Origin: Brachyspira sp. G79
Lineage (GTDB): Bacteria; Spirochaetota; Brachyspiria; Brachyspirales; Brachyspiraceae
Length of the DNA: 60,687 nt
Assembly (NCBI RefSeq): GCF_002379365.1
Contig: NZ_JQIU01000008.1
Span: forward strand, 1,340,909-1,401,595
Direction of reading: 5' to 3'
Shown: positions 7,547 through 17,726 of the stretch, one piece after another
How the letters are laid out: every line of letters begins with the position of its first letter
Position numbering within the stretch: position 1 is the first letter of the stretch
Made by a program: the position numbers and the translations under genes
Notes under the pieces: model-generated
What the model was told of the DNA's origin: nothing
Database searches by the model: none
Seen by the model: the letters and a program-made list of their open reading frames with translations, nothing else

Positions 7547-8040
7547 AAACACTTATAATTTTTTCACATACCTATTGGAATAACTCAAAAGTTAATCGTA
7601 AACTATTAGAATCAATAAAAGATTTTAAAGATATCACAATTCATAATTTAAATGAAACATATAAAGATAATAAAATAAGTAAAGACAATGTAAAATCAGA
7701 AATATCTTTATTAAAGGAACATGAAAAAATAGTATTTCAATTTCCATTATTTTGGTTCAGCACTCCGAGCCTACTAAAAGAATGGGAGGATACTGTTTTA
7801 ACCGATATACTTTATGGAAGTGAAAGCAAATGTTTAGAAGGTAAAACTTTTCAAATAATTACTACAGCAGGCGGAGAAAAATCTTTTTATGATTCTTTGG
7901 AGTTTGGTATTAACACTATACTATCTCCTATAACAACAAGTTTTAAATATTTAGGCTTAAGAGTAGAAAATCCATTATGTATATATCATGCTAATTCTGA
8001 TAATTTAGATATAAATGAATATCATAAGTATTTAAGATAA
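7543..8040 (+). CDS. NAD(P)H-dependent oxidoreductase (flavodoxin-like fold, NQO/KefF type)
   Basis: This protein of 165 residues has no signal and is therefore cytoplasmic. It has the flavodoxin-like fold of NAD(P)H:quinone reductases: MKTLIIFSH strand and loop, then FQFPLFWFSTPSLLKEWEDTVL, the hallmark of the YwrO/KefF/MdaB group, and a TTAGG loop. Such enzymes reduce quinones with two electrons and counter electrophile stress. The start overlaps the stop of the DUF4405-like gene by four bases. It closes the island; the next 400 bp are repeat-derived and gene-free. Confidence 0.88.
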   Translation: MKTLIIFSHTYWNNSKVNRKLLESIKDFKDITIHNLNETYKDNKISKDNVKSEISLLKEHEKIVFQFPLFWFSTPSLLKEWEDTVLTDILYGSESKCLEGKTFQIITTAGGEKSFYDSLEFGINTILSPITTSFKYLGLRVENPLCIYHANSDNLDINEYHKYLR

Positions 8041-8063
8041 AATTAATAAAGTTATTTCATAAT

Positions 8064-8275
8064 TAGGATTGTTTCAAAACTACTTGATAAGATTAGTATA
8101 AAATTATAAATATTATGTTTTACATTTGGTATATAAATATGCAGTCTTTCGCGACTACGGGCTGTGCCTGCTTCTTTGGGTCACCACTGAGTAGGTGCCT
8201 AGACGGCAAAATAAGTGGTGGCGTGGGTGCTAGTCCCCACAATTAATAAATAAAATTAGTTTTGAAACAAGCCTA
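8064..8275. mobile_element. MITE-like element with 19-bp terminal inverted repeats
   Basis: A 212-bp non-coding element bounded by 8064-8082 and 8257-8275. The left end reads TAGGATTGTTTCAAAACTA, and the complement of the right end differs at one position only. The interior is GC-rich and structured: CACCACT (8182-8188) pairs with AGTGGTG (8214-8220), and GTGGG (8223-8227) with CCCAC (8236-8240). Bases 8139-8170 match, inverted, the core of the repeat at 14234-14270. The right 30 bases recur at 20341-20371. There is no transposase and no clear target duplication. Confidence 0.7.
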
Positions 8276-8479
8276 TTAACATTATTATTTATAGCTGCCG
8301 TATGAAGCACACAGAGTATTATAGCAAAACCATACTTGATTACACTATCAGTCTTGCAAATGAAGTCATTATGTATGCCAGCAGCTTTAACAAGGTCAGA
8401 TAAAAAAGTTAATAATAAATTTACAAAAATATAAAAATTGACAAATATAATTGTTTATATATAATATTTTTATTAAAAA
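8276..8479. other. Gene-free stretch with a consensus promoter facing pgeF
   Basis: No credible coding sequence is seen. The only notable item is a perfect TTGACA (8438-8443) and TATAAT (8460-8465) with a 16-bp spacer on the plus strand. It points into the 3' end of the oppositely oriented pgeF gene. It could make an antisense RNA or be a chance match in AT-rich DNA. Confidence 0.4.
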
Positions 8480-9190
8480 CTAAAGAATAACCCCAACAGT
8501 AATCATTCTCCCCACCTGTACACCATCACGCCTATAAGAATAAAACTCTTTATCATAAGTATTGAGTGAAGAAATTTCTATATTGTCTTTTAAAACGCCT
8601 AAATTAATCATCTGATCTCTTATTTCAAGACCATTATCAAAATGCCATCTATTGTTAATCATAGTTTTATTATTAAAATGTACAGCAACCTCTTCACCAA
8701 CTTCATAATTTTTTAAAGCTATATAAGGAGCAATATAAACATACATTTTTGAAGGTTCAGCATTATATTCTTTTATCATTAATTCAATAGTTTTCGGTAC
8801 TATTTTATCGCGTGTTCCTTTCCAACTGGAATGAACAGCAGCCATAGACTTTGTTTTATTACAATATATAATAACAGGAGCACAGTCTGCTGTCTGTACA
8901 ACTAAAGGTACATTCTTAAGATTTGTTATTAAAGCATCGGTATTTTCAACAAGTTTTTCTCTTCCGCCAAACTTATTAATATTATTTTCATCTATCTTTT
9001 CTATATTTACCTGATGAACTTGACGCATAAAAATGGATTTATTTATATCAAGATTTATATACTTAAAAAACTCATCTTCTTTTTTTCTTCTGTATTCGAT
9101 AGTCACATATTTAGCTTCAATATTTGCACCTTTGGCAAGTACTGCTATATATATGTTATCATTTTTTGAAGGATAAAAAATATCAGGCAT
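8480..9190 (-). CDS. pgeF: PgeF/YfiH-family (laccase-domain) protein
   Basis: This 236-residue member of PF02578 comprises the peptidoglycan-editing factor PgeF and the purine-nucleoside-cleaving enzymes formerly annotated as polyphenol oxidases. The metal-binding residues His59 (RQVHQV), Cys103 (TADCAPV) and His120 (AAVHSSWKGT) are all present. PgeF removes wrongly incorporated amino acids from peptidoglycan precursors in E. coli. It is cytoplasmic, with no signal. The start is supported by AAGG about eight bases upstream. It overlaps the small coiled-coil gene upstream by eight bases, so the two are co-translated. Confidence 0.88.
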   Translation of the reverse strand: MPDIFYPSKNDNIYIAVLAKGANIEAKYVTIEYRRKKEDEFFKYINLDINKSIFMRQVHQVNIEKIDENNINKFGGREKLVENTDALITNLKNVPLVVQTADCAPVIIYCNKTKSMAAVHSSWKGTRDKIVPKTIELMIKEYNAEPSKMYVYIAPYIALKNYEVGEEVAVHFNNKTMINNRWHFDNGLEIRDQMINLGVLKDNIEISSLNTYDKEFYSYRRDGVQVGRMITVGVIL

Positions 9191-9419
9191 TTTTAAGCCT
9201 TTTTATCTCAGCTTCCAATTCTTTTACCCTATTAGTTAATTCTTTAGTTTCATTTCTTGATTGTTCCATAATATTTTCATATAAAGTAAAAAATTTTTGG
9301 GCATACTCTAGTTTTTGTTTTAATTCATTTATCTCTTCTTTATAAATATCAATTTTAGAAGAAAGCAGTTTATTATCTTCCTGTAGTTCTAAAATGATGT
9401 CTTTATCGCTGTATTCCAC
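9183..9419 (-). CDS. Small coiled-coil protein
   Basis: A 78-residue protein that is almost one continuous coiled coil of Leu/Ile heptads with many Glu and Lys, and no signal or membrane segment. It begins with GTG; no ATG lies nearby. A well-formed promoter (9458-9485) sits upstream and its end overlaps pgeF, which supports it being real. It resembles small septum or DivIC/ZapB-like coiled coils only in general character, and no function can be assigned. Coupling to a peptidoglycan-quality gene makes a cell-wall or division role conceivable. Confidence 0.7.
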   Translation of the reverse strand: MEYSDKDIILELQEDNKLLSSKIDIYKEEINELKQKLEYAQKFFTLYENIMEQSRNETKELTNRVKELEAEIKRLKNA

Positions 9420-9457
9420 TTCCCTAAAGTCCTCAATTATTTAATATCATATTATCT

Positions 9458-9485
9458 ATTATGTACATTATAAAACGATTGTCAA
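9458..9485 (-). promoter_or_regulatory. Sigma-70-type promoter for coiled-coil gene and pgeF
   Basis: Read leftward, TTGACA (9485-9480) and CATAAT (9463-9458) are separated by 16 bp, about 40 bp upstream of the GTG start at 9419. Confidence 0.6.
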
Positions 9486-9500
9486 GTATAATTGAATAAT

Positions 9501-9546
9501 AATTATTGCAGTAATTAAAAATAAAATCATAATTACTGCAATAATT
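9501..9546 (-). terminator. 17-bp perfect hairpin after leuB
   Basis: AATTATTGCAGTAATTA (9501-9517) and its exact complement (9530-9546) flank a 12-base loop, 17 bp after the leuB stop. No long U-run follows, so it may be a weak terminator or a 3'-end-protecting hairpin for the leu mRNA. It also separates leuB from the promoter at 9458-9485. Confidence 0.55.
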
Positions 9547-9562
9547 TATATTTACAAACTTA

Positions 9563-10651
9563 TTATATATTAGATACTATAATATCACCCATTTCAGAAC
9601 ATCTTACCTGTTTATACAAATAAGTCATCATATTATGTTTAGGCATAATATCAGCAGTTCTATATCCTTCATCTATAGCCTTATAAACGGCATCTTCTAT
9701 GGCTTCTGCTTCATTAAACATACCAAAAGAATATCTGAACATCATAGCAAGAGAAAGTATAGTACCTATAGGATTAGCCAAATCCTTACCTGCAATATCA
9801 GGAGCAGAACCATGTATAGGCTCATACATACCAACAGATCCGTCAGAAAGACTAGCAGAAGGAGCCATTCCTATAGAACCGCTTATAATACTTGCCTCAT
9901 CAGAAAGTATATCTCCAAACATATTTTCTGTAACTATAACTCCAAACTGCGAAGGATTAGCAGTTATCTGCATAGCAGCATTATCAACATACATGTCATT
10001 ATACTGAACATCGCTGTATTCTTTAGAGAGATTATTCATAATTTCACGCCATAATTTTGAAGTATGAAGAACATTGGCTTTATCTACAGAAGTTAAAGGT
10101 TTTTTAAGATTTCTAGCCAAATCAAAAGCTACTTTTCCTATTCTTAATATCTCATCTTCTTTATAAACCATAAGATCAGTTGCCTGTCTTACTCCATTAA
10201 CTACTTCAAATTTATGCTCACCAAAATATACGCCTCCTGTGAGCTCTCTTACAATAACAAAATCAACTACATCTTTACATATACTTTCTTTAAGAGGAGA
10301 AGCATATTCTAAAGATTTTAATATTTTTATAGGTCTTATATTGGCATATAATCCCATACCTTTACGAAGTTTTAATAAACCTCTTTCTGGTCTGTTTTCT
10401 GGAGCTACTTTATCCCATTTAGGACCTCCAACAGAACCTAAAAGCACAGAATCAGACTTAATACATTTTTCTAAATTTTCATCAGTAAGAGGAACTCCGT
10501 ATTTATCAATGGAGCAGCCTCCCATATCAACATATTCTAAATTAAACTTATGAGAATATTTTTCAGCTATTTTATTTAATACATCAATAGCTTTGTCTAC
10601 TATTTCAGGACCTACTCCATCTCCTTTAATAACAACAATATTTTTTTCCAT
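9563..10651 (-). CDS. leuB: 3-isopropylmalate dehydrogenase
   Basis: Oxidative decarboxylation of 3-isopropylmalate to 2-oxoisocaproate with NAD, the third step of leucine synthesis. It has 362 residues, the usual length. The sequence shows KGDGVGPEI at the N terminus, the RPERGLLKLRKGMGLYANIRP substrate segment (given here in two halves: RPERGLL, then LYANIRP), the VRELTGGVYFG motif, and the NMFGDILSDEAS metal-binding segment (Asp residues) followed by GSAPDIAGK for NAD binding. It starts six bases after the leuD stop and is the last gene of leuCDB. It is cytoplasmic and probably homodimeric. Confidence 0.97.
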   Translation of the reverse strand: MEKNIVVIKGDGVGPEIVDKAIDVLNKIAEKYSHKFNLEYVDMGGCSIDKYGVPLTDENLEKCIKSDSVLLGSVGGPKWDKVAPENRPERGLLKLRKGMGLYANIRPIKILKSLEYASPLKESICKDVVDFVIVRELTGGVYFGEHKFEVVNGVRQATDLMVYKEDEILRIGKVAFDLARNLKKPLTSVDKANVLHTSKLWREIMNNLSKEYSDVQYNDMYVDNAAMQITANPSQFGVIVTENMFGDILSDEASIISGSIGMAPSASLSDGSVGMYEPIHGSAPDIAGKDLANPIGTILSLAMMFRYSFGMFNEAEAIEDAVYKAIDEGYRTADIMPKHNMMTYLYKQVRCSEMGDIIVSNI

Positions 10652-10657
10652 AAATAA

Positions 10658-11146
10658 TTACCCCTTATTCTTTATAGAGTTCAAAAGCCCATTAGAGTTA
10701 ATGATATTTTTAATAAACTCTGGGAAAGGCTCTGCTTTATAGCTTTCATTTTTAGTAATATTTGTTATAACGCCGCTGTCAAAATCAACTTCAACTTCAT
10801 CTCCATTATCTATTTTTTTGCTTGCCTCTTCGCATTCAAGTATTGCAAGCCCTATATTAATAGAGTTTCTGTAAAATATTCTGGCAAAAGAAGAAGCTAT
10901 AACGCAGGATATACCAGATTCTTTAATGGCAATGGGAGCATGCTCTCTTGAAGAACCGCATCCGAAATTCTCTCCTCCTACCATTATATCGCCTTTCTTT
11001 ACCTTGCTTACAAAATCTTTATCAATATCTTCCATACAATGAGCTGCTAACTCTTTATGATTTGCAGTATTTAAATATCTTGCTGGAATAATAACATCAG
11101 TATCAACATTATTTCCATATTTATGAACGAAACCTCTAGCTTTCAT
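10658..11146 (-). CDS. leuD: 3-isopropylmalate dehydratase small subunit
   Basis: At 162 residues this is the short, archaeal/clostridial-type LeuD (the E. coli form is about 200). It contributes the swivelling domain of isopropylmalate isomerase, which works with LeuC. The diagnostic [13 protein letters not shown] near residue 16 and [15 protein letters not shown] near residue 57 are present. It lies between leuC (44-bp gap) and leuB (6-bp gap) in one leftward operon. Its compact form matches the equally compact LeuC next to it. Confidence 0.96.
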   Translation of the reverse strand: MKARGFVHKYGNNVDTDVIIPARYLNTANHKELAAHCMEDIDKDFVSKVKKGDIMVGGENFGCGSSREHAPIAIKESGISCVIASSFARIFYRNSINIGLAILECEEASKKIDNGDEVEVDFDSGVITNITKNESYKAEPFPEFIKNIINSNGLLNSIKNKG

Positions 11147-11190
11147 TTACTTAATCTCTCCTATTTTATTATAATCATTTGTTATAATCA

Positions 11191-12438
11191 TTATTTAGGC
11201 TCTGTTATATATCCAGTCAAAGCACTGTATGCAGCAGTAGCTGGACTAGCTAAATATACTTTAGAAGTTTTATCTCCCATTCTTCCTACAAAGTTTCTAT
11301 TAGTTGTAGTAACAGCAACCTCATCATGGGCAAGTATTCCCATATATCCGCCTAAACAAGGTCCGCAAGTAGGAGTAGATACTGCACAGCCTGCATCAAT
11401 AAATATATCCATATAGCCTAATTTTATGCATTCTTTATATACTTTCTGAGTAGCTGGTATAATTATGCATCTTACATTTTTAGCTATTTTCTTTCCTTTT
11501 AAGATGTTTGCAGCAGTAGCCATATCAGACAATCTTCCATTAGTACAAGAACCAATAACAACTTGATCAACTTTTATATCTTTTAATTCTTTAGCATCTT
11601 TTGTGTTTTCTGGTAAATGAGGACAAGCTACTGTAGGCTCTATTGAAGATAAATCAATATCATATTCTTTTTCATATACCGCATCATCATCAGCTTTAAA
11701 AATAGTATAATCTCTTTTTACTATATCTTTTAAGTATTCTATAGTTTGATTATCTACTTCAAATATTCCGTTTTTAGCACCTGCCTCAATAGCCATATTA
11801 GCAATACAAGCCCTATCGTCCATAGTAAGAGATGAAACACCTTCTCCTCTAAACTCCATAGATTTATATAAAGCACCGTCAACACCTATCATACCTATAA
11901 TATGAAGTATAACATCTTTACCAGATACATTTGGCTTTAATTTACCTTTAAGATTAAATTTAATAGCAGAAGGCACCTTAAACCAAACCTGACCTGTAGC
12001 CATAGCAGCAGCCATATCAGTGCTTCCAACACCTGTAGAAAAAGCCCCAAAAGCTCCGTAAGTACAAGTATGAGAATCAGCACCTATTATAACCTCTCCT
12101 GGAGCAACTAATCCTTTTTCTGGTAAAAGAGCATGCTCAACTCCCATATCGCCTACATCATAGTAGTTGGTAATATCATATTTATTTGCAAAATCTCTGC
12201 ATTGTTTGCATTGTTCTGCAGCTTTAATATCTTTATTAGGAGCAAAGTGATCCATAACCAAAGCTATTTTTTCTTTATCAAAAACCTTATCAAAACCGTA
12301 TTTTTCAAATTCATTAATTGCAACAGGACTTGTTATATCATTTCCTAAAACCAAATCAGTTTTAACCATAATAAGCTCGCCTGCTTCAACCTTATCAACA
12401 CCTGCATGTGCTGCTAAAATTTTTTGAGTAATAGTCAT
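11191..12438 (-). CDS. leuC: 3-isopropylmalate dehydratase large subunit
   Basis: This 415-residue aconitase-family protein carries the [4Fe-4S] cluster of isopropylmalate isomerase. Cluster cysteines are in IGSCTNGR and in [19 protein letters not shown] and [20 protein letters not shown] (20 residues) are the conserved substrate-site segments. The length fits the short LeuC type that pairs with the 162-residue LeuD. AAGGAT upstream is the ribosome site. A terminator hairpin lies between leuA and this gene (12455-12494), so leuCDB is either expressed by read-through or has its own promoter inside the end of leuA. Confidence 0.97.
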   Translation of the reverse strand: MTITQKILAAHAGVDKVEAGELIMVKTDLVLGNDITSPVAINEFEKYGFDKVFDKEKIALVMDHFAPNKDIKAAEQCKQCRDFANKYDITNYYDVGDMGVEHALLPEKGLVAPGEVIIGADSHTCTYGAFGAFSTGVGSTDMAAAMATGQVWFKVPSAIKFNLKGKLKPNVSGKDVILHIIGMIGVDGALYKSMEFRGEGVSSLTMDDRACIANMAIEAGAKNGIFEVDNQTIEYLKDIVKRDYTIFKADDDAVYEKEYDIDLSSIEPTVACPHLPENTKDAKELKDIKVDQVVIGSCTNGRLSDMATAANILKGKKIAKNVRCIIIPATQKVYKECIKLGYMDIFIDAGCAVSTPTCGPCLGGYMGILAHDEVAVTTTNRNFVGRMGDKTSKVYLASPATAAYSALTGYITEPK

Positions 12439-12454
12439 AATTTTATCCTTAAAT

Positions 12455-12494
12455 TAAAAAAGGGCTTTTACAATATTTTAATCGTATAAGCCCT
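12455..12494 (-). terminator. Rho-independent terminator/attenuator between leuA and leuC
   Basis: Read leftward, AGGGCTT (12494-12488) pairs with AAGCCCT (12467-12461) and is followed at once by a run of six or more T residues (12460-12455). It lies only 13 bp after the leuA stop and 16 bp before the leuC start, inside what would otherwise be a single leu operon. Confidence 0.78.
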
Positions 12495-12506
12495 ATTATA
12501 TATTTA

Positions 12507-14006
12507 TTATAATTTATTCAAGCCGTTAATATAAGCCATCAAACTGGCCTCTATAATATCTGTACTAACTGCTCTTCCTATAACTGTTTTATCATCAGAA
12601 GACAATCTGACAATAACCTCTCCCAAAGCATCTTCTCCCTCTGTAATAGCATTAATACTGTAATTAACCAATTTAGCTCTATTTGAAGTAAGAGAATCTA
12701 TAGCTCCAAATGCTGCATCTATAGGACCGTTTCCTTTACCTATAGCCTCAACAATGTTTTCTTTATTGTCAAGTATAGATACTGAAGCAAAAGATGATAT
12801 AGAATCGCTGTCATTAACCATAAAACTTTTTAAAGTATACATAGGGTTTTCTATACTAGCATTATTTCCTATTAGCAAAGCCTCTATATCAGTATCAGTA
12901 ACTATTTTTTTCTTATCTGCTAAGTTCTTAAACTTGATAAAAGCCTCTTCCAAAGTCTTATCATCAATATCATAACCTAAAGATTCTATTCTGTCTTTAA
13001 AAGCATGCTTTCCAGAATGTTTACCCAATACCATTTTATTCTGAGGTATTCCTATATCTTCAACATTCATAATCTCATAAGTAGAACGTTCTTTTAATAC
13101 TCCATGCTGATGAATGCCAGCCTCATGAGCAAAAGCATTAGCACCAACTATAGCCTTATTAGGAGCAACTACCATACCTGATATAGTAGATAATAATTTT
13201 GAAATTTTATAAATACGTTTTGTATTAACATCAGTATAAGCATTATAAAAATCTTTTCTGGTTTTAATACCCATTACAATTTCTTCCAAACTAGTATTAC
13301 CCGCACGCTCTCCTATACCATTAATAGTACATTCCACCTGAGTAGCACCAGCCAAAACAGCCGATAAAGAATTAGCAGTACCAAGTCCCAAATCGTCATG
13401 ACAATGCACAGATATATCAACATTATCTATACCCTTAACATTAGCTTTTAAATACTTAATAAGTTCAGCCATTTCTAAAGGAGTAGTATATCCTACAGTG
13501 TCTGGAACATTGATTGTAGTAGCTCCATTTTCTATGGCTGCTGAATATGCCTGAACTAAAAAGTCTTTATCACTTCTTGAAGCATCTTCAGCAGAAAACT
13601 CTATAAACTCAAATTTTGTTTTAGCATAAGAAACAGATTCTTTTATTGTTTCCAATACCTGCTCTCTGGTCATCTCTAATTTATGCTTTAAATGTATATC
13701 ACTTGTAGCTATAAAAGTATGAAGCATCGGGTGTTTAGCCTCAGCAAGTGCTTCATAGGCTCTATCTATATCTTTTTTATTGCATCTTGCCAAGCTAGCT
13801 AGCTTAGCATTTTCTACAACCTTGCTTACTTCTCTTATAGCATTAAAGTCATCATCAGAACATATAGCAAAACCAGCCTCTATAACATCAACGCCTAATT
13901 TATCAAGCTCGGATGCCATCTCTAATTTTTCTTCTAAATTCATAGTACAACCAGGAGATTGTTCTCCATCTCTTAAAGTAGTATCAAAAATCTTAATCTT
14001 TCTCAT
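12507..14006 (-). CDS. leuA: 2-isopropylmalate synthase
   Basis: The enzyme condenses acetyl-CoA with 2-oxoisovalerate, the committed step of leucine synthesis. It has 499 residues. The catalytic TIM barrel opens with DTTLRDGEQSPG, and the metal ligands HCHDD and the GIGERAGN motif follow. The KxxxGxHSGKHA segment links to a C-terminal regulatory domain of about 110 residues that in the family binds leucine for feedback inhibition. It is separated from ilvC by a repeat element (14098-14339) and from leuC by a terminator, so it may be its own unit. AAGGG about nine bases upstream of ATG is the likely ribosome site. Confidence 0.96.
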   Translation of the reverse strand: MRKIKIFDTTLRDGEQSPGCTMNLEEKLEMASELDKLGVDVIEAGFAICSDDDFNAIREVSKVVENAKLASLARCNKKDIDRAYEALAEAKHPMLHTFIATSDIHLKHKLEMTREQVLETIKESVSYAKTKFEFIEFSAEDASRSDKDFLVQAYSAAIENGATTINVPDTVGYTTPLEMAELIKYLKANVKGIDNVDISVHCHDDLGLGTANSLSAVLAGATQVECTINGIGERAGNTSLEEIVMGIKTRKDFYNAYTDVNTKRIYKISKLLSTISGMVVAPNKAIVGANAFAHEAGIHQHGVLKERSTYEIMNVEDIGIPQNKMVLGKHSGKHAFKDRIESLGYDIDDKTLEEAFIKFKNLADKKKIVTDTDIEALLIGNNASIENPMYTLKSFMVNDSDSISSFASVSILDNKENIVEAIGKGNGPIDAAFGAIDSLTSNRAKLVNYSINAITEGEDALGEVIVRLSSDDKTVIGRAVSTDIIEASLMAYINGLNKL

Positions 14007-14349
14007 TGTTAAAACCCTTATAATAAAAACATCATTTATAACTAAAGATGCTTTGGATTATAAAAAATATTTATTATAATATATAACTAAACAACTATAG
14101 TTTGTCAAAAAATATTTTTTAAATTCAAAATATTTGCGGGGCTTTGCCCCCGCTCTGCATGCCGACGAAGTCCACCTTTGGTGTCAGTAACCCCAGTTCT
14201 TTTGGACACTGTCCGTGCCATAGGCAGGCGTGGTACAGGCACAGCCCGCCTGCAGCGAAAGAACTGCATTTTACGAATTCCGTCAGTGGTGTGCGGTGAG
14301 AAAAAGTTGAATAAAAAATTACAAACTTAAAAATTTTCAGCATATATTA
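14007..14349. other. leuA upstream region plus repeat insertion; no gene
   Basis: This 343-bp stretch holds the leuA leader (14007-14097, AT-rich, with no convincing promoter pair) and the repeat element at 14098-14339. A 72-codon open frame across the repeat is a by-product of its GC-rich core and has no ribosome site. Confidence 0.6.
14098..14339. repeat. Dispersed GC-rich intergenic repeat, fullest copy
   Basis: The left end TAGTTTGTCAAAAAAT and right end TTACAAACTTAAAAATTT are roughly inverted copies. The interior is strikingly GC-rich for this genome, with a GCGGGGC/GCCCCCGC hairpin at 14136-14153. The core at 14234-14270 matches, as its complement, 8139-8170 (ATGCAGT.CTTTCGC ... CGGGCTGTGCCTG) and aligns with copies at 34984-35055 and 50718-50757. 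It is inserted between ilvC and leuA. No coding capacity. Confidence 0.72.
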
Positions 14350-15905
<1,556 letters not shown>

Positions 15906-15924
15906 TTTTTACTCCTAATATTTA

Positions 15925-17598
15925 TTAATCTACTATTATATCATCTATAGTTCCGCCAGCTGGTATCATAGGCAAAACTCTTAAATCTTTATCTATAATA
16001 CATTCTATCCATACAGGACATTTACATTTTAAAGCCTCTTCAAAAGCCTCTTCAAATTCTTTTATAGTTTCACATCGAAAACCTTTGGCTCCAAAACCTT
16101 CTGCAACTTTTACATAATCCATTTTTTTATTTATATCAGTACTTGAATATCTTTTATCATAAAATATAGTCTGCCATTGTCTAACCATACCTAATGTACT
16201 GTTATTGAGTATTATTGTTATAACAGGCAATTCATATTCAACAGCAGTAGCTACTTCATTTAAGTTCATATAAAAAGAGCCATCCCCTGTTATATGTATT
16301 ACTCTTCTATCTGGTTTAGCAAACTGACAGCCTAAAGCAGCACCGTATCCGAATCCCATAGTACCCAAACCTCCGCTCGTTATAAAACTTCTAGGTTTAG
16401 TATGCCTTATATACTGAACAGCCCACATTTGATGCTGACCTACATCTGTAACATAAATAGCCTCGTCTTTAGTTTTTTCTCCTATTATATCCATAACCTT
16501 ACTAGGATAAATTCCGTCTTTATTGGTATTCCTGTCAGAATCCTCTTTCATCTCTTTAGCTCTTAAGTCTGATAGATATTTTACCCATTCATCATCATCT
16601 ACTCTTTTTACTAATTTATTAAATCTATCTAATACATCGTTCAAATCACCAATTATACTGTAATCAACATTAACATTCTTATTAATCTCGCTTCTGTCAA
16701 TATCTATATGAATCTTTTTAGCAACTCCTCCAAATTTAGAAGTATTTAAAGCAACTCTGTCGCTGAATCTTGTACCTACAGCAAGTATCAAATCGGCTTC
16801 ATTCATTACTTTATTTGCAGTAGCAGATCCATGCATTCCTAAAAGTCCTATGTTCAATTTTTCATTATATCCTAATACTCCAGCCCCCATTAATGTATGT
16901 ACTGAAGGTATATTAGAATTAATCATAAACTCTCTTAATTTATTGCTTGAGTCTTTTGCCCCACCTCCAAAATATATAATAGGTCTTTTAGATTCATTTA
17001 TTAATTTTGCAACTAACTCTATAGTTTTTTCATCTTCTGCACTTATCTCTGCTTGTTTTGGAGAAAACTTTTCTCTTTTAATAAACTCTGTTTCTGCCAA
17101 TGTGAAATTTTTTGGTATATCTATTAAAACAGGTCCTTTTCTTCCATTATTTGCTATTACAAATGCTTTTCTTATAGTGTTTGCAAGTTCATTGATATCT
17201 CTGACAACAAAATTATGTTTAGTTATAGGCATTGTTATACCTGCAATAAAAACTTCCTGAAATGAATCTTTTCCTATCAAACTTTCAGGAACATTAGCTG
17301 TTATTGCAACTAAAGGTACACTGTCCATATAAGCAGTAGCTAAAGGTGTTACCAAATTAGTAGCTCCAGGTCCGCTTGTAGCAATTACAACACCTGTTTT
17401 TCCGCTTGCTCTGGCATAACCGTCAGCAGCATGACATGCCCCTACTTCATCTACAGGCATTATATGTTTTATTTTATCTCTATATTTATAGATAGCATCA
17501 TATATAAATAAAGCTGCACCGCCCGGATATCCGAATACAGTGTCTACCCCTTCTTCTATTAAAACTTCCATTATTATTTCTGAACCATTCAACTTCAT
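15925..17598 (-). CDS. ilvB: Acetolactate synthase large subunit
   Basis: A 557-residue thiamine-diphosphate enzyme forming acetolactate and acetohydroxybutyrate from pyruvate and 2-oxobutyrate. The N-terminal domain has the catalytic Glu in PVDEVGACHAADGYARA, the middle domain binds FAD, and the C-terminal ThDP motif runs from GDGSFYMN to LNN. A clear AAGGAG (17605-17610) sits seven bases before ATG. Upstream lies a leader peptide gene (17727-17876) rich in Ile, Leu and Val codons, pointing to control of the whole ilvBNC operon by charged branched-chain tRNA supply. No ilvD or ilvE lies in the window. Confidence 0.97.
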   Translation of the reverse strand: MKLNGSEIIMEVLIEEGVDTVFGYPGGAALFIYDAIYKYRDKIKHIMPVDEVGACHAADGYARASGKTGVVIATSGPGATNLVTPLATAYMDSVPLVAITANVPESLIGKDSFQEVFIAGITMPITKHNFVVRDINELANTIRKAFVIANNGRKGPVLIDIPKNFTLAETEFIKREKFSPKQAEISAEDEKTIELVAKLINESKRPIIYFGGGAKDSSNKLREFMINSNIPSVHTLMGAGVLGYNEKLNIGLLGMHGSATANKVMNEADLILAVGTRFSDRVALNTSKFGGVAKKIHIDIDRSEINKNVNVDYSIIGDLNDVLDRFNKLVKRVDDDEWVKYLSDLRAKEMKEDSDRNTNKDGIYPSKVMDIIGEKTKDEAIYVTDVGQHQMWAVQYIRHTKPRSFITSGGLGTMGFGYGAALGCQFAKPDRRVIHITGDGSFYMNLNEVATAVEYELPVITIILNNSTLGMVRQWQTIFYDKRYSSTDINKKMDYVKVAEGFGAKGFRCETIKEFEEAFEEALKCKCPVWIECIIDKDLRVLPMIPAGGTIDDIIVD

Positions 17599-17726
17599 AA
17601 CAAACTCCTTAAATTATTTTATAGCCTTTTTAAATTTTATCATTGGTATTTCTATTCATAGAAACTTTATTATAAAACTATGTTAACTTAAATAAAATTG
17701 TATTATATTTTTAGATATTGGATTAA
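17599..17726 (-). promoter_or_regulatory. ilvB leader RNA between leader peptide and ilvB
   Basis: A 128-base untranslated stretch between the leader peptide stop and ilvB. I see no strong GC-rich terminator, only a weak hairpin (TTTCT/AGAAA near 17656-17673). The leader codons contain CTCCT, which is complementary to the AGGAG of the ilvB ribosome site, so translational attenuation is an alternative to transcription attenuation. This is an inference from complementarity only. Confidence 0.4.

Noticed and set aside
8064-8275. Riboswitch or structural RNA gene instead of a mobile element
   Set aside because: The inverted ends and the solo end at 20341 favour a MITE-like element, although a transcribed structured RNA cannot be excluded.
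9635-10054. Long plus-strand frames inside leuB
   Set aside because: These are antisense shadows of a well-conserved enzyme gene with unusual amino-acid composition.
14020-14050. Tiny leftward frame MMFLL upstream of leuA, resembling a leucine leader
   Set aside because: Five codons, no ribosome site, and no terminator structure between it and leuA; too short to distinguish from chance.
14125-14343. 72-codon leftward frame across the GC-rich repeat next to ilvC
   Set aside because: It lies within the dispersed repeat, has no ribosome site, and its composition follows the GC-rich hairpins; other copies of the repeat do not keep the frame.
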